The notes under the pieces: model-generated
What the model was told of the DNA's origin: nothing
Seen by the model: the letters and a program-made list of their open reading frames with translations, nothing else
Databases searched by the model: none
Made by a program: the position numbers and the translations under genes
Assembly (NCBI GenBank): GCA_024231955.1
Contig: JAAEPZ010000247.1
Location: forward strand, 1 to 64,000
DNA: 64,000 nt
Direction of reading: 5' to 3'
Origin: a bacterium
GTDB lineage: Bacteria; Krumholzibacteriota; Krumholzibacteriia; JACNKJ01
Part shown: piece by piece, positions 26,468 to 36,026 of the stretch
Position numbering within the stretch: position 1 is the stretch's first letter
Layout: the number at the start of each line of letters is the position of its first letter

Positions 26468-26884
26468 ATGAAGATAAACAAAGCCAAGAAACCGATTCCT
26501 GGAATCCCGACCTCCTCGATGGGAGATATCGTATTCCTGCTGCTCATTTTCTTCATGGCGACCACCATCTTCAAGAAGGAAAATGGACTGGCTGTCACGT
26601 TGCCGAGAGCCGAGGCATCCAAGAAGCAGAAGACCGAGCAACTGGCCAATATTTGGGTCGATCAGAACGGTAGAATATCCGTGAACGACAAACTCGTTTA
26701 TCTGGTCGATATCCAGAATGTGATCAAGGTCAAATTGGAGGAGAATCCAATGTTGATGATCGCGTTCAAGGCCGACAATCGGGCGAAATACGAAGTAATG
26801 AATTCGATCATGGAGGAGCTCAAAGCGGTCAATGCTGTCCGCGTTGTGTTCTCGAGTGATCTTGAAACTACCCGAACACGCTAG
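26468..26884 (+). CDS. exbD: ExbD/TolR-family protein 2
   Basis: Second ExbD in tandem, 138 residues, 12 bases after the first. It has the same plan: IPTSSMGDIVFLLLIFFMAT with the conserved Asp, then a periplasmic domain (LPRAEASKKQKTEQL). Sequence similarity with copy 1 is limited outside the membrane helix. Two ExbD types could form a heteromeric stator, as reported for some Bacteroidota and Xanthomonas Ton systems. Confidence 0.93.
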   Translation: MKINKAKKPIPGIPTSSMGDIVFLLLIFFMATTIFKKENGLAVTLPRAEASKKQKTEQLANIWVDQNGRISVNDKLVYLVDIQNVIKVKLEENPMLMIAFKADNRAKYEVMNSIMEELKAVNAVRVVFSSDLETTRTR

Positions 26885-26899
26885 GGCAGGAGTGTAAGT

Positions 26900-27532
26900 A
26901 TGGTTATTACTGTCCAGCAGTTGACAAAAAGAGGCTACGAGAAGATCGTACGCTGGAGTTTACTCGTAACTTTCACGATCATGGTTCTGAGTTTCCTTTT
27001 CACTCCAGCGTTCGAACCGACTCCCTACTCACTCAAGGAGGAGGTCTTCGAGGTTGTGGACATCCCGGATGATATCGAAATCCCGCCGCCGCCCAAAGAG
27101 GTGGAGATGCCCAAAGTGCCGGTGCAGATCGAGATTTCCGATGAGGCATCAGAGGATGACACCATCGAAGATACCAGCTTCGATTTTGCGGATGATATCC
27201 CTGCCCCGGTCGCTACCGGTGGGGGGGGACAGACTACGACGTTCCTGGCGTTTGATGAACCGCCCCAGCCTATCTATCGTGCGCGGGCACGGTATCCCAA
27301 ACTTGCGCAGGAGGCGGAGCTTGAGGGTGTTGTCATGCTGTTGATCTATGTTGATCCTCGGGGCAATGTCTTTGATGTCAAGGTGCTCTCTTCAACAGTA
27401 CCGCAGATCCTGGTTGATGAAGCCTTGAAGGCTGCCAGGAAATGGCGATTCAAGCCCGGAAAGCAGCGGAACATCCCTGTCGCCACGACGATAAGTGTCC
27501 CTTTCCAGTTCCGTTTGAGCGGACGGCACTAA
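26900..27532 (+). CDS. tonB: TonB-family energy transducer
   Basis: The 210-residue protein has a cytoplasmic N-terminus, one membrane helix (VRWSLLVTFTIMVLSFLFTP), a short proline/acidic linker (IPPPPKEVEMPKVPVQIEI) and a C-terminal TonB domain (ARYPKLAQEAELEGVVMLLI, then KAARKWRFKPGKQRNIPVA). It delivers proton-motive energy to receptors such as the one at 16781. The linker is short, so a thin periplasm or a dedicated partner is possible. A strong terminator follows. Confidence 0.93.
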   Translation: MVITVQQLTKRGYEKIVRWSLLVTFTIMVLSFLFTPAFEPTPYSLKEEVFEVVDIPDDIEIPPPPKEVEMPKVPVQIEISDEASEDDTIEDTSFDFADDIPAPVATGGGGQTTTFLAFDEPPQPIYRARARYPKLAQEAELEGVVMLLIYVDPRGNVFDVKVLSSTVPQILVDEALKAARKWRFKPGKQRNIPVATTISVPFQFRLSGRH

Positions 27533-27575
27533 CCGGGACAGGTGTCCGGCACAGCATTTAGAGAAATCCATTTAG

Positions 27576-27607
27576 AAGAGCTGGATGTCGAATCCAGCTC
27601 TTTTTTT
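27576..27607 (+). terminator. Rho-independent terminator of the exb-tonB operon
   Basis: A perfect 11-bp stem, AAGAGCTGGAT (27576-27586) with ATCCAGCTCTT (27592-27602), a 5-base loop and seven T residues at 27601-27607. Confidence 0.93.
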
Positions 27608-27867
27608 GAGGATCGTGGTCTTCCAAGTGAATTTGGGCTGAAAATATCTGTTACTAATGTTGAAAACACTTTGTCTGATCAGCCATGTTCCTTTAGAAGT
27701 TAACCTAGATGGCACTCACGAAGCTGATAATGAGGTTGAGCCTGGAGAAGAGCTGCCTCAATAATGGCTAAAACGTTGTCAATCTCGCAGCTACAAAAGA
27801 AAAGCTGGAAACCTCCTGCGGACGATTGCGTATTGCGGGATGGTCAATATCCCTGGGAGAACCATCC
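27608..27867. other. Intergenic stretch before tolC
   Basis: About 260 bases downstream of the tonB terminator. AT-richer than the flanks. I find no gene, no RNA structure and no convincing promoter pair, although tolC must be expressed from here; a TTGTCA near 27777 lacks a good -10 partner. Confidence 0.5.
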
Positions 27868-29235
27868 ATGAAAAGATCTTATGCCATTGCTTTCATGTTA
27901 ACTGTCTTGTATTTGATCTCAAGCGTTGGGATCAATGCTACTCCAGTTTTCGCTTCTGATTCACCCCTCAAACTCGATCAATGCCTTGAACTTGCCTATC
28001 GCAATTCACCCAGTCTTGAGAGCGCCCATCAGGATATCCTGTCCGCCAAGGCGGGTGTGCTTGGTGCCTGCGGCTCTTTCCTGCCGATGGTGAACAGCTC
28101 GGCGGGGTACAATCATCAATTCATGGGTCCTAGACCGGGAGCTGTTCAGTATGACGAGGACAGGCAGGAGTATTACACTCAGCCGCCAACTCCGAGTCAC
28201 GACATCGAGGGCTATTCATTTAGCTTCAGCAGTGATATTACGCTCTTCTCCGGATTCTCCCGTTGGGCTCGTTTATCTGCTCAGAGGTCAACTCTCAAAG
28301 CTGCAGAGAGCGATATCGAAACCACACGAGATGATGTCGAGAGCCAGGTCATCAGAGCATACTTCGACCTGGTCAAGGCTCAAATGCTTGTTGAATCGAA
28401 TCAGAGCAGCCTTGAGTCCTCGGCAACTCAATTCGAACAATCCAAGCGTGCTTTCATGATGGGTGCAGTCGCCCGATCTGATACGTTGCGTTCTCGTGTG
28501 CGCTATTCCGAAGTGCAACTGAATCTGCTTGAGGCTCAAAACACACGTGACGTCGCCAATGTCGCTCTGGCTACTCTTATCGGCTTCAACCCTTCCGACA
28601 GGATAGAGGTGGCGGTGCCGGCTGTTGGTGATTTCATCAGCATCAATCGGGATGAAGCGATCAATTCCGCTCTCCGAACAAATCCGGCACTGGTGGCCGC
28701 CGGTTACAGGGTTGATGCCTCCAAACAAGGTGTGCGGCAGGCTAAAGCTGGATACTGGCCCTCCGTCAGTGCCTCCTATAGTTACAGTTGGTCGGATTAC
28801 AGTCCTCCCGATGATATCGGCAAGATCTTCGATGACAAATACAATTACGTCCTGTCAATGAGGATGAATTGGAATATCTTTGACCGATTCACCACCAAGA
28901 CCGGCATTGCCCAGGCAAAGGCCAGCAGTCGTGTGCAGGAGTACAATCTCGAGCTGCAGAAGCGGACTTTGGTGCAGAGCGTGGAGTCGACGCTTGTCAC
29001 TCTGCACAACAATCATAAACGCATCGAATTGGCTTCTCAGAATCTCGAATTGGCGCGTGAGGATCTGCGGTTGGCCCAGGAGCGTTATCGTGTCGGTGCT
29101 GCTGCGATCCTTGAAGTGACGGAGGCCGAAGTATCACTGGTGCAAGCGCGTGCCAGTGAAATCGAAGGCATAACCGGCTACCTTGCTGCTGCGGCCGAAC
29201 TGGAGCGGATCTCAGGTCTGAAAATTCTCCAATAG
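27868..29235 (+). CDS. tolC: TolC-family outer-membrane efflux protein
   Basis: Outer-membrane duct protein for tripartite export, 455 residues, typical length. A signal peptide ends about residue 29 (VFAS). Two repeats of the OEP fold follow, with coiled-coil helices (ESDIETTRDDVESQVIRAY; QKRTLVQSVESTLVTLHNN) and the family segment AQERYRVGAAAILEVTEAEV. ATG at 27868 is preceded by GGGAGA. A periplasmic adaptor gene is not present; the downstream neighbour is an ABC ATPase, so the export partner is incomplete in this window. Confidence 0.92.
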   Translation: MKRSYAIAFMLTVLYLISSVGINATPVFASDSPLKLDQCLELAYRNSPSLESAHQDILSAKAGVLGACGSFLPMVNSSAGYNHQFMGPRPGAVQYDEDRQEYYTQPPTPSHDIEGYSFSFSSDITLFSGFSRWARLSAQRSTLKAAESDIETTRDDVESQVIRAYFDLVKAQMLVESNQSSLESSATQFEQSKRAFMMGAVARSDTLRSRVRYSEVQLNLLEAQNTRDVANVALATLIGFNPSDRIEVAVPAVGDFISINRDEAINSALRTNPALVAAGYRVDASKQGVRQAKAGYWPSVSASYSYSWSDYSPPDDIGKIFDDKYNYVLSMRMNWNIFDRFTTKTGIAQAKASSRVQEYNLELQKRTLVQSVESTLVTLHNNHKRIELASQNLELAREDLRLAQERYRVGAAAILEVTEAEVSLVQARASEIEGITGYLAAAAELERISGLKILQ

Positions 29236-29248
29236 CGAAACGATGAGC

Positions 29249-29283
29249 CCGCCGATCAGTTAATGCTGATCGGCGGCTTTATA
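29249..29283 (+). terminator. Hairpin between tolC and the ABC ATPase, possible attenuator
   Basis: CCGCCGATCAG (29249-29259) pairs perfectly with CTGATCGGCGG (29266-29276) around a 6-base loop, then CTTTATAT. The T-run is short, so termination is probably partial, letting some transcripts reach the ATPase gene. Confidence 0.6.
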
Positions 29284-29298
29284 TCTGGAGGCACTGCT

Positions 29299-29982
29299 GT
29301 GATTGAAGTCCGAGGTCTGAAAAAAATCTACAATGTCGGGGATAGTCAGGTTAACGCTCTGGCCGGCATCGATCTGGATATCCAATCCAATGAATACATC
29401 GCGATCATGGGGCAATCCGGTTCCGGAAAATCGACTCTGATGAATCTCCTGGGCTGTCTGGATTCTCCAAGCTGCGGAACCTACCGCCTGAACAACCTCC
29501 TCGTTTCCGATATGGCTGATGATGATCTGGCGCACATCCGGAATCGCGAGATCGGGTTTGTGTTTCAAACCTTCAATCTACTGCCCAGAGCGGATGTCTA
29601 TCACAATGTCGAATTGCCGCTGATCTATGCCGGGATCTCGGCGATAGAGCGAAAAACCAAAGTCGAGAAAGCGGTTGAGGCTGTTTCTCTGACCGATCGG
29701 ATTCGTCACAAACCGAACGAGTTGTCCGGAGGACAGAGGCAGCGAGTCGCCATTGCCAGAGCGCTGGTGAATTCTCCATCGATTCTATTCGCTGATGAAC
29801 CTACGGGCAATCTCGACACCAAGACCGGACGTGAGATCATGTCCATATTTGACGACCTCCACAAATCCGGGCAAACAGTCATCCTCGTTACCCATGAGGC
29901 GGAAATTGCCCTCCATGCGGGGCGCAGGATTGTTTTGCGCGATGGACTCGTGGAGACCGACAGCCTGCAGAAGTCCTCCTGA
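29299..29982 (+). CDS. ABC transporter ATPase, LolD/MacB type
   Basis: The 227-residue soluble ATPase belongs to the LolD/MacB/FtsE-like family. It has Walker [11 protein letters not shown]-loop [20 protein letters not shown], signature [15 protein letters not shown], Walker [18 protein letters not shown] and H-loop VILVTHE. This family normally works with an FtsX-like permease for lipoprotein release or macrolide/peptide export. No such permease is encoded next to it, so its membrane partner must be elsewhere. GTG at 29299 lies 7 bases after GGAGG (29287-29291). Confidence 0.9.
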   Translation: MIEVRGLKKIYNVGDSQVNALAGIDLDIQSNEYIAIMGQSGSGKSTLMNLLGCLDSPSCGTYRLNNLLVSDMADDDLAHIRNREIGFVFQTFNLLPRADVYHNVELPLIYAGISAIERKTKVEKAVEAVSLTDRIRHKPNELSGGQRQRVAIARALVNSPSILFADEPTGNLDTKTGREIMSIFDDLHKSGQTVILVTHEAEIALHAGRRIVLRDGLVETDSLQKSS

Positions 29983-30125
29983 TTGTTGAAGCTCATACCT
30001 GTCTCCGCCGGCCGATCGCTTTTAACGGCGGCATCGCCTCTGTATGGCCATCTGATGAAGGAAAGCTTGCGACTTGAGCCATTCGCTCCATATACTCCCT
30101 GAGAACATTTCACGAAGGGACGGTT

Positions 30126-31397
30126 ATGTCCGTACGCATCTCTCCGGCGTCGGTGATATTGCTGCTGCTGATTCTCGTTTCTGGTTGCTCGACGCGCACA
30201 CTCCAGATGACTGCGCCGCCCCGCTCAGTTGTCTTCGATCATCGTCTCGAGATATTGAACGACGGGACCCCGGAGCTGCTCTTTGAACTCAAAATCCCCT
30301 TACAGAATCTGGTATTTAGGGCTGTCGACGGGGGCTTCAAATCCGATTTCCGGATTACTTGTCAGGCCCGAAGCAAAGATACGGATCATGTGGAGAGTCT
30401 GGTCCTTCAGGAGAGCCTGACGCGCGACAGCTTCAGCGCCTGCCGAAGTGCGGATGATATCTTCAGCAAGAAGTTCAGATTGCCTTTGGGACCTGGCGAG
30501 TGGGAGGTCGAAGCTCTCATCTTCACGCGCAAGGCCGTCCTCCCCTGGCGAAAATTCGTCAAGATTGATGTCCCCTCGCCAGCCGATGGAGAGTTTTTCC
30601 TGCAAGGACCATTCTGGATGAAGGTCCCGACACAAATGATCTCACAGTTTCCTATCCGTTTCGACAACAGCTGGCACATCAACGAAGAGGCCATCCATTT
30701 CGTGGACGGTATCGACGTTCGGGCACGAGTTGAATGTCGCTATCTGGCTTGGGACGACATCGCCCGCTCTGGTGAAATGCTGGTCAGTCTTGAGAGCAGA
30801 CGTGGCGAACTGGCCTTTTATCATAGAGAGGAGACGACGCTGGCGGATAGTCAGGCAACAATGTTCTGGGATATCCCCGTTGCGCGCCTCACGCCCGGAC
30901 CCTACTTGCTGCGCATTGAATTCATCACCCCCGAGGAGAGACGGGAGGTGATCGGACAACTGGATGTCGGGTTGACGCAAGCGGCATTTGAGCGGAGTTG
31001 GGAGGCCACATTGGACTTCATCCGCCCAATCGCTCAAAACGAGGAGCTGGCCTATCTGGAGGACGCCGAAGGTGAGTCCCGCCTGATCCTGTGGCAGAAT
31101 TTCTGGAAAATCCATGATCCCAACGGCGAGGCTCCAGGCAATTTTCTCAAGGAATCTCTCTGCAATCGGATTAGCGAAGCCAATCGGAAGTTCAGTTCCG
31201 ACTCAAAACCGGGCTATCAATCCGATCGCGGTCAGGTATATCTGGAATTGGGTCCGCCTGATCTGGTGGAGAACCATCTGGATGAAATCTCCCAACGAGC
31301 AATCGTGATCTGGAAATATGTCGGACTGGGGCGTACCTACGTTTTCGAGGGCCCCTACGGTATGAACAGCTTCAGTCTCATCCGGGTGACCGGCTGA
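30126..31397 (+). CDS. GWxTD-domain lipoprotein
   Basis: The 423-residue protein carries a lipoprotein signal with lipobox LVSGC (Cys21). The middle is beta-rich; the C-terminal 140 residues form a GWxTD-type domain (SWEATLDFIRPIAQNEELAY, RLILWQNFWKIHDPNGEAPG, SDRGQVYLELGPPDLVENH, IVIWKYVGLGRTYVFEGPYG). Related in plan to the exported protein at 23468 but shorter and anchored by lipid. The stop overlaps the start of the next gene (ATGA at 31397), indicating coupling to the peptide-transporter genes. Molecular function unknown. Confidence 0.82.
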   Translation: MSVRISPASVILLLLILVSGCSTRTLQMTAPPRSVVFDHRLEILNDGTPELLFELKIPLQNLVFRAVDGGFKSDFRITCQARSKDTDHVESLVLQESLTRDSFSACRSADDIFSKKFRLPLGPGEWEVEALIFTRKAVLPWRKFVKIDVPSPADGEFFLQGPFWMKVPTQMISQFPIRFDNSWHINEEAIHFVDGIDVRARVECRYLAWDDIARSGEMLVSLESRRGELAFYHREETTLADSQATMFWDIPVARLTPGPYLLRIEFITPEERREVIGQLDVGLTQAAFERSWEATLDFIRPIAQNEELAYLEDAEGESRLILWQNFWKIHDPNGEAPGNFLKESLCNRISEANRKFSSDSKPGYQSDRGQVYLELGPPDLVENHLDEISQRAIVIWKYVGLGRTYVFEGPYGMNSFSLIRVTG

Positions 31398-32939
31398 TGA
31401 AGAGCAACATCATACTTTTACTGCTCTGTCTTTTGTCTCTGGGTTGCGGCAACAGCGGCGAGGGTGGCGATCCCGCTGTTTTTCACAACTATCTGTCCGA
31501 GGAACCTCAATCTCTGGATCCGGCGTTCGCCGTTGATCAGTCATCCGGCATTCTCGTTTCACTGCTCTATCCGGGATTGTTCCGGTTTGCTGCGGACGGG
31601 ACCCCCGTGCCCGATCTGGTGGATGATTGGCAGTTGAGTGCGGATGGGCTTATCTACACATTCCGTCTTCATCCTGACCGCAGTTTCGACGACGGGTCCG
31701 TGATCGACACTGATGATGTGATCCGCTGTTTCCTCCGCTTACTCGACCCAGAGCATCCCTCGCCACGTCGTTGGGTACTTGACGGCCTCAAGGGAGCTCA
31801 GTCCTTTATAGCCGGTCATAGTGGCCATGTGGCGGGACTGAATGCGCCGGATGCCCATACGCTGGTCGTCGAACTCGAAACTCCGTTCAGCCCTTTCCTC
31901 GGCCTTCTGGCGATGCCCGCCACCAGGCTCTACCCTGCGGCCTCCGATGGCACTCCTGCTCAGATTGCGGGCTTGCCCGTCTGTGGCGGTCCCTGGCGTT
32001 TGACTGAGTGGCATCGGGGGGATCGCTTCCTGCTCGGTCGCCGCGAAATGGGGGGGCCGGATAACTTCACGGGGCTGGAGTTCCGCATCATTCCCCAACC
32101 CTTCACCGCGGGCGCCGAATTCAGTGTCGGCAACCTGGATCTCCTGCAGGTCCCCCTGACCGAGGTTGCCTACTGGGTGGAGGGCGAGCACAAGGGGACA
32201 GTGACCCGGCAAGAGGAGCTGGTGATCTCCTATATCGGCCTGAACACGGAGCGTGCGCCTTTCAATGATCCGCGGGTCAGGCAAGCCCTGAATTACGCCA
32301 TTGATGTAGAGGCGCTGATTCGCACCTGCCGCTCAGGGGCGGCAACCCGTGCGGGGGGACCGGTGCCGCCCTCGTTGCGTGAAGGGGCGCCGAGGGAGCA
32401 GTTCAGGTATCGCCCTGAGCGTGCGCGTGAACTGCTGGCGGAAGCCGGCTTGTCCGCTGGCTTCGATATGGAGATCTGGCAGAAGGAAAATCCCGAAGTG
32501 AGCCGGATCCTGGAGACGGTCCAGATCTTTCTGGCCGATGTCGGGATTGAGGTCAAGATTGTCGTGCGTGACTGGGGGGCCTTCAAGGATGCTATCAACA
32601 AGGGGAGCGCAGACGCCTTCTTCCTCGATTGGCTGGCCGATTATCCCGATGCCGAGAATTTCCTCTATCCGCTGTTCCACACATCGAACCGTGGCGGTGG
32701 CGGTAATCGCTGCCGCTACAGCGAGCCGGTAACCGATATTCTTCTGGATGAGCTGCGCGCCACTCCGGAGAGTGACGCTCGCCGTCGGCTGGTCGCTCAA
32801 CTCAACGATTCAATCTATACTGCGGCGCCCTGGATCTGGCTCTGGTACCCGGTCTCGATTCAGGTACTCAATCCGCGCATTCACTCCTATCAACCGCCTG
32901 TGATTTTCAATGGACAGGACTATCTCGAGGTGACGCGCG

Positions 32940-32962
<23 letters not shown>
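31397..32962 (+). CDS. dppA: Peptide ABC transporter substrate-binding lipoprotein (DppA/OppA type)
   Basis: Solute-binding protein family 5, 521 residues, with lipobox LSLGC (Cys17). Family features are FHNYLSEEPQSLDPAFAVDQ, LVDDWQLSADGLIYTFRLHP, the DVIRCFLRLLDPEHPSPRRW loop, FNDPRVRQALNYAIDVEAL, and the C-terminal FFLDWLADYPDAENFLYPLF (DW-ADYPD-E motif common to SBP5). It should bind short peptides or murein peptides at the cell surface or in the periplasm. Overlaps the GWxTD lipoprotein gene upstream and permease 1 downstream. Confidence 0.93.
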
Positions 32963-33868
<906 letters not shown>

Positions 33869-33872
<4 letters not shown>

Positions 33873-34705
33873 AGGCCTGCTTGCATCACAGCGGATTTGT
33901 TGTCGGCGCGTTTCTGGTGCTGCTGTTCATCGTCGCTGCAGTCCTGGGGCCGACGCTTCTTGGTGTGGACCCCATGGCGGCGGATACCGATGCCGCTTTG
34001 CGGGCGCCAGAAGCCGCCCATCCGTTCGGCACGGATATCGCCGGACGGGACTTGCTGGCCCGTGTCGTGTCCGGTGCGCGCGTGTCGCTCACCGTTGGTC
34101 TGATCTCACGTCTGGTGGCCCTGCTCCTTGGGACCGCCGCTGGGCTGCTCGCCGGCTATCTGGGCGGGTGGGTCGACGGCCTGATCATGCGCCTGGCTGA
34201 CATGACGATGGCCTTTCCCGCTTTGCTCCTCCTGATCGGGATCGTGGCGGCATTCGGCCCCAGTCTCCCCACACTTTACCTGGCGCTCGGCTTCCTGGGT
34301 TGGGCGCAGGTGGCGCGTGTGCTTCGCAGTCAGGTACTGGTTCTGCGGGACAGTGACTACGTTGACGCAGCCAGAGTAATTGGCTGCAGTCGCGTGAGGA
34401 TTATGATCCGCCACATCCTCCCCGCCTGCGCTCCGACACTCATCGTTCTGTTCAGCATGGGGATGGCCAGCGCGATTATTGCCGAGGGGAGCCTCAGCTT
34501 CCTGGGGCTTGGTGTGCAACCCCCGCAACCGAGTTGGGGGAGTTTGATTCGGGATGGTTTCGATTTCCTCAGGAGCGCCTCCTGGCTTGCTCTGATACCC
34601 GGTGTCTGCATGGCGCTGGCCGTGCTCGGCTTCAACCTGCTGGGGGATGCGTTGCGCGATCTGCTTGATCCCAGAAAGATTACTTCAGGAGGGGGAGTGC
34701 TCTGA
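33869..34705 (+). CDS. dppC: Peptide ABC transporter permease DppC type
   Basis: Second permease of the importer, 278 residues. Family features are GTDIAGRDLLARVVSGARVS, the EAA loop VARVLRSQVLVLRDSDYVDA followed by ARVIGCSRVRIMIRHILPA, and the C-terminal FLGLGVQPPQPSWGSLI. It should form the pore with DppB and couple to ATPases of the kind encoded at 14599-16547. The stop overlaps the next start (TGATG at 34703-34707). Confidence 0.95.
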
Positions 34706-35691
34706 TGCAGCACGATTTTGGTGATAAATGGCGGCGCAAGGTGGCGGAGGAGAACCTGGACGCGCGGATCGCATACTGGGAGTGGAGCCATGAGCGGCGA
34801 TTGCTCAGAACCCGCCCAGGCCCTGCTACGAAGCTCGCGGAGCTGCAACTCGCGGGGCTGGATGGGGAGGGCGTGGAGCATGAGGTGATCGAGACCGTGG
34901 GCTGGGGGGTGATCACGGCCAACAGAACAGCGCTCCGCAGGGAACCCGGACATGCGGAGGAGCAGATCAGTCAGCTGAGATATGGTGAAGTGTTCGAGGT
35001 CTGGGCCGTCAGTGAATCGGAGGAGTGGCTGCTTGGTTGCGGCGCGGATGCCTATCCCGGGTGGCTGCGCAGCTGGCACCTCCAGCGCACGCCGGCCAGA
35101 CCGCACTCGGATACCCAAATGGTTGTGGTCGCCCGCAGCAGCCGTGCCTGCTCCGCTCCCAGGGCGGATGCGCCTATTATTGAGGATCTCTCCTTTGCCA
35201 CGCGGTTGCTCGTCTGTGGTGATGATTGCCGGGGCTATACACCCTGGCATACCCCTCTGGGTGCGGTTGTCTGGAGCCCCACAAAGGATCTGGCCCCTGT
35301 TCCGGACCAGGATCGGGATTGCAATCCCAGAGAGGATTTGCTTGCGATGGGGTTCCGTCTGCTGGGAGCGCCCTATGAATGGGGCGGTTGCTCGACGTGG
35401 GGATTCGATTGCAGTGGTTTGGTGCAGGCCCTCTATTCCTCCGTTGGGATAGCCCTGCCGCGTGATGCCGATATGCAGGCGCTCTGTGGAGCGCCGAGGG
35501 ATATCCGATCTCCCGCCACATGGCAACCTGGAGATCTGCTCTTCTTCGGAAACGATAGGGTCGATCATGTGGGTGTGTTGATCGGGGAGGGGAGACTGCT
35601 GCATGCACGTGGTTTTGTCAAAATCGACGATCTGGCAGAGCTTGAAACGAAACTAAAGTTGAATCTGCTTGATGTAAGAAATCCCTGTTGA
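34705..35691 (+). CDS. ykfC: NlpC/P60 endopeptidase with SH3 modules, YkfC-like
   Basis: Cysteine peptidase of 328 residues without a signal peptide, so cytoplasmic. SH3b-like regions fill about residues 55-190 (LRREPGHAEEQISQLRYGEV, WLLGCGADAYPGWLRSWHL). The NlpC/P60 domain follows, with catalytic Cys236 in WGFDCSGLVQALY and His288 in RVDHVGVLIG. Length and order match Bacillus YkfC, a gamma-D-glutamyl-L-diamino acid endopeptidase that degrades imported murein peptides and whose gene lies beside a dpp operon. The same neighbourhood here supports muropeptide recycling, which is an inference. Confidence 0.88.
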   Translation: MQHDFGDKWRRKVAEENLDARIAYWEWSHERRLLRTRPGPATKLAELQLAGLDGEGVEHEVIETVGWGVITANRTALRREPGHAEEQISQLRYGEVFEVWAVSESEEWLLGCGADAYPGWLRSWHLQRTPARPHSDTQMVVVARSSRACSAPRADAPIIEDLSFATRLLVCGDDCRGYTPWHTPLGAVVWSPTKDLAPVPDQDRDCNPREDLLAMGFRLLGAPYEWGGCSTWGFDCSGLVQALYSSVGIALPRDADMQALCGAPRDIRSPATWQPGDLLFFGNDRVDHVGVLIGEGRLLHARGFVKIDDLAELETKLKLNLLDVRNPC

Positions 35692-35799
35692 GAGCACCAG
35701 GGAGCGTGATATGTATAACCCATCTTATCTACGTCTCCAGGCACGGCAATTAATGGAAATGTAATATACGGTATATCTTACACCCCCTTGTTTTTTTTG

Positions 35800-35828
35800 T
35801 TGACAGTAATCCCCGCTTGAAATACCTT
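35800..35828 (+). promoter_or_regulatory. Sigma70-type promoter for the beta-barrel gene
   Basis: Perfect TTGACA at 35800-35805, 17 bases, TACCTT at 35823-35828, with a T-rich tract directly upstream of the -35 box. Transcription would begin near 35835. Confidence 0.55.
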
Positions 35829-35889
35829 GCGTGCGGTTTCAAAAAGGGCTATTACAGGCTGATCTTTGGACCAGCTGGTCCTGGCATCC

Positions 35890-35948
35890 GAGTGAAGATC
35901 CGATACCGATCCTGGCGAGGAACGCAGGAAAGTATCGAATCTTCACTC
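35890..35948 (+). ncRNA. Long leader hairpin, candidate cis-regulatory RNA
   Basis: GAGTGAAGATCCGATAC (35890-35906) pairs with GTATCGAATCTTCACTC (35932-35948), 16 of 17 positions. After an internal loop (CGAT against AAA), CCTGGCG (35911-35917) pairs with CGCAGG (35923-35928), leaving an AGGAA apical loop that looks like a Shine-Dalgarno core. I do not recognise a known riboswitch class. Confidence 0.5.
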
Positions 35949-36026
35949 AAGATTGCACGTTTTGAATTTCGTTCTAGCTGAGGAAACAAGATCATTCAGC
36001 TGATAAACTTGATCAGGAGGTCACTT

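Larger units (their letters stand above)
35692..36026 (+). promoter_or_regulatory. Long, structured leader and promoter region of the beta-barrel gene
   Basis: This 335-base gap has no gene. It contains an imperfect inverted repeat (GTAATATAC at 35761-35769 / GTATATCTTAC at 35771-35781), a promoter (35800-35828), a perfect 14-base palindrome GGACCAGCTGGTCC (35868-35881) and a long hairpin (35890-35948). Together they give a leader of about 190 bases before the GTG at 36027, unusually long for this window. Confidence 0.6.
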
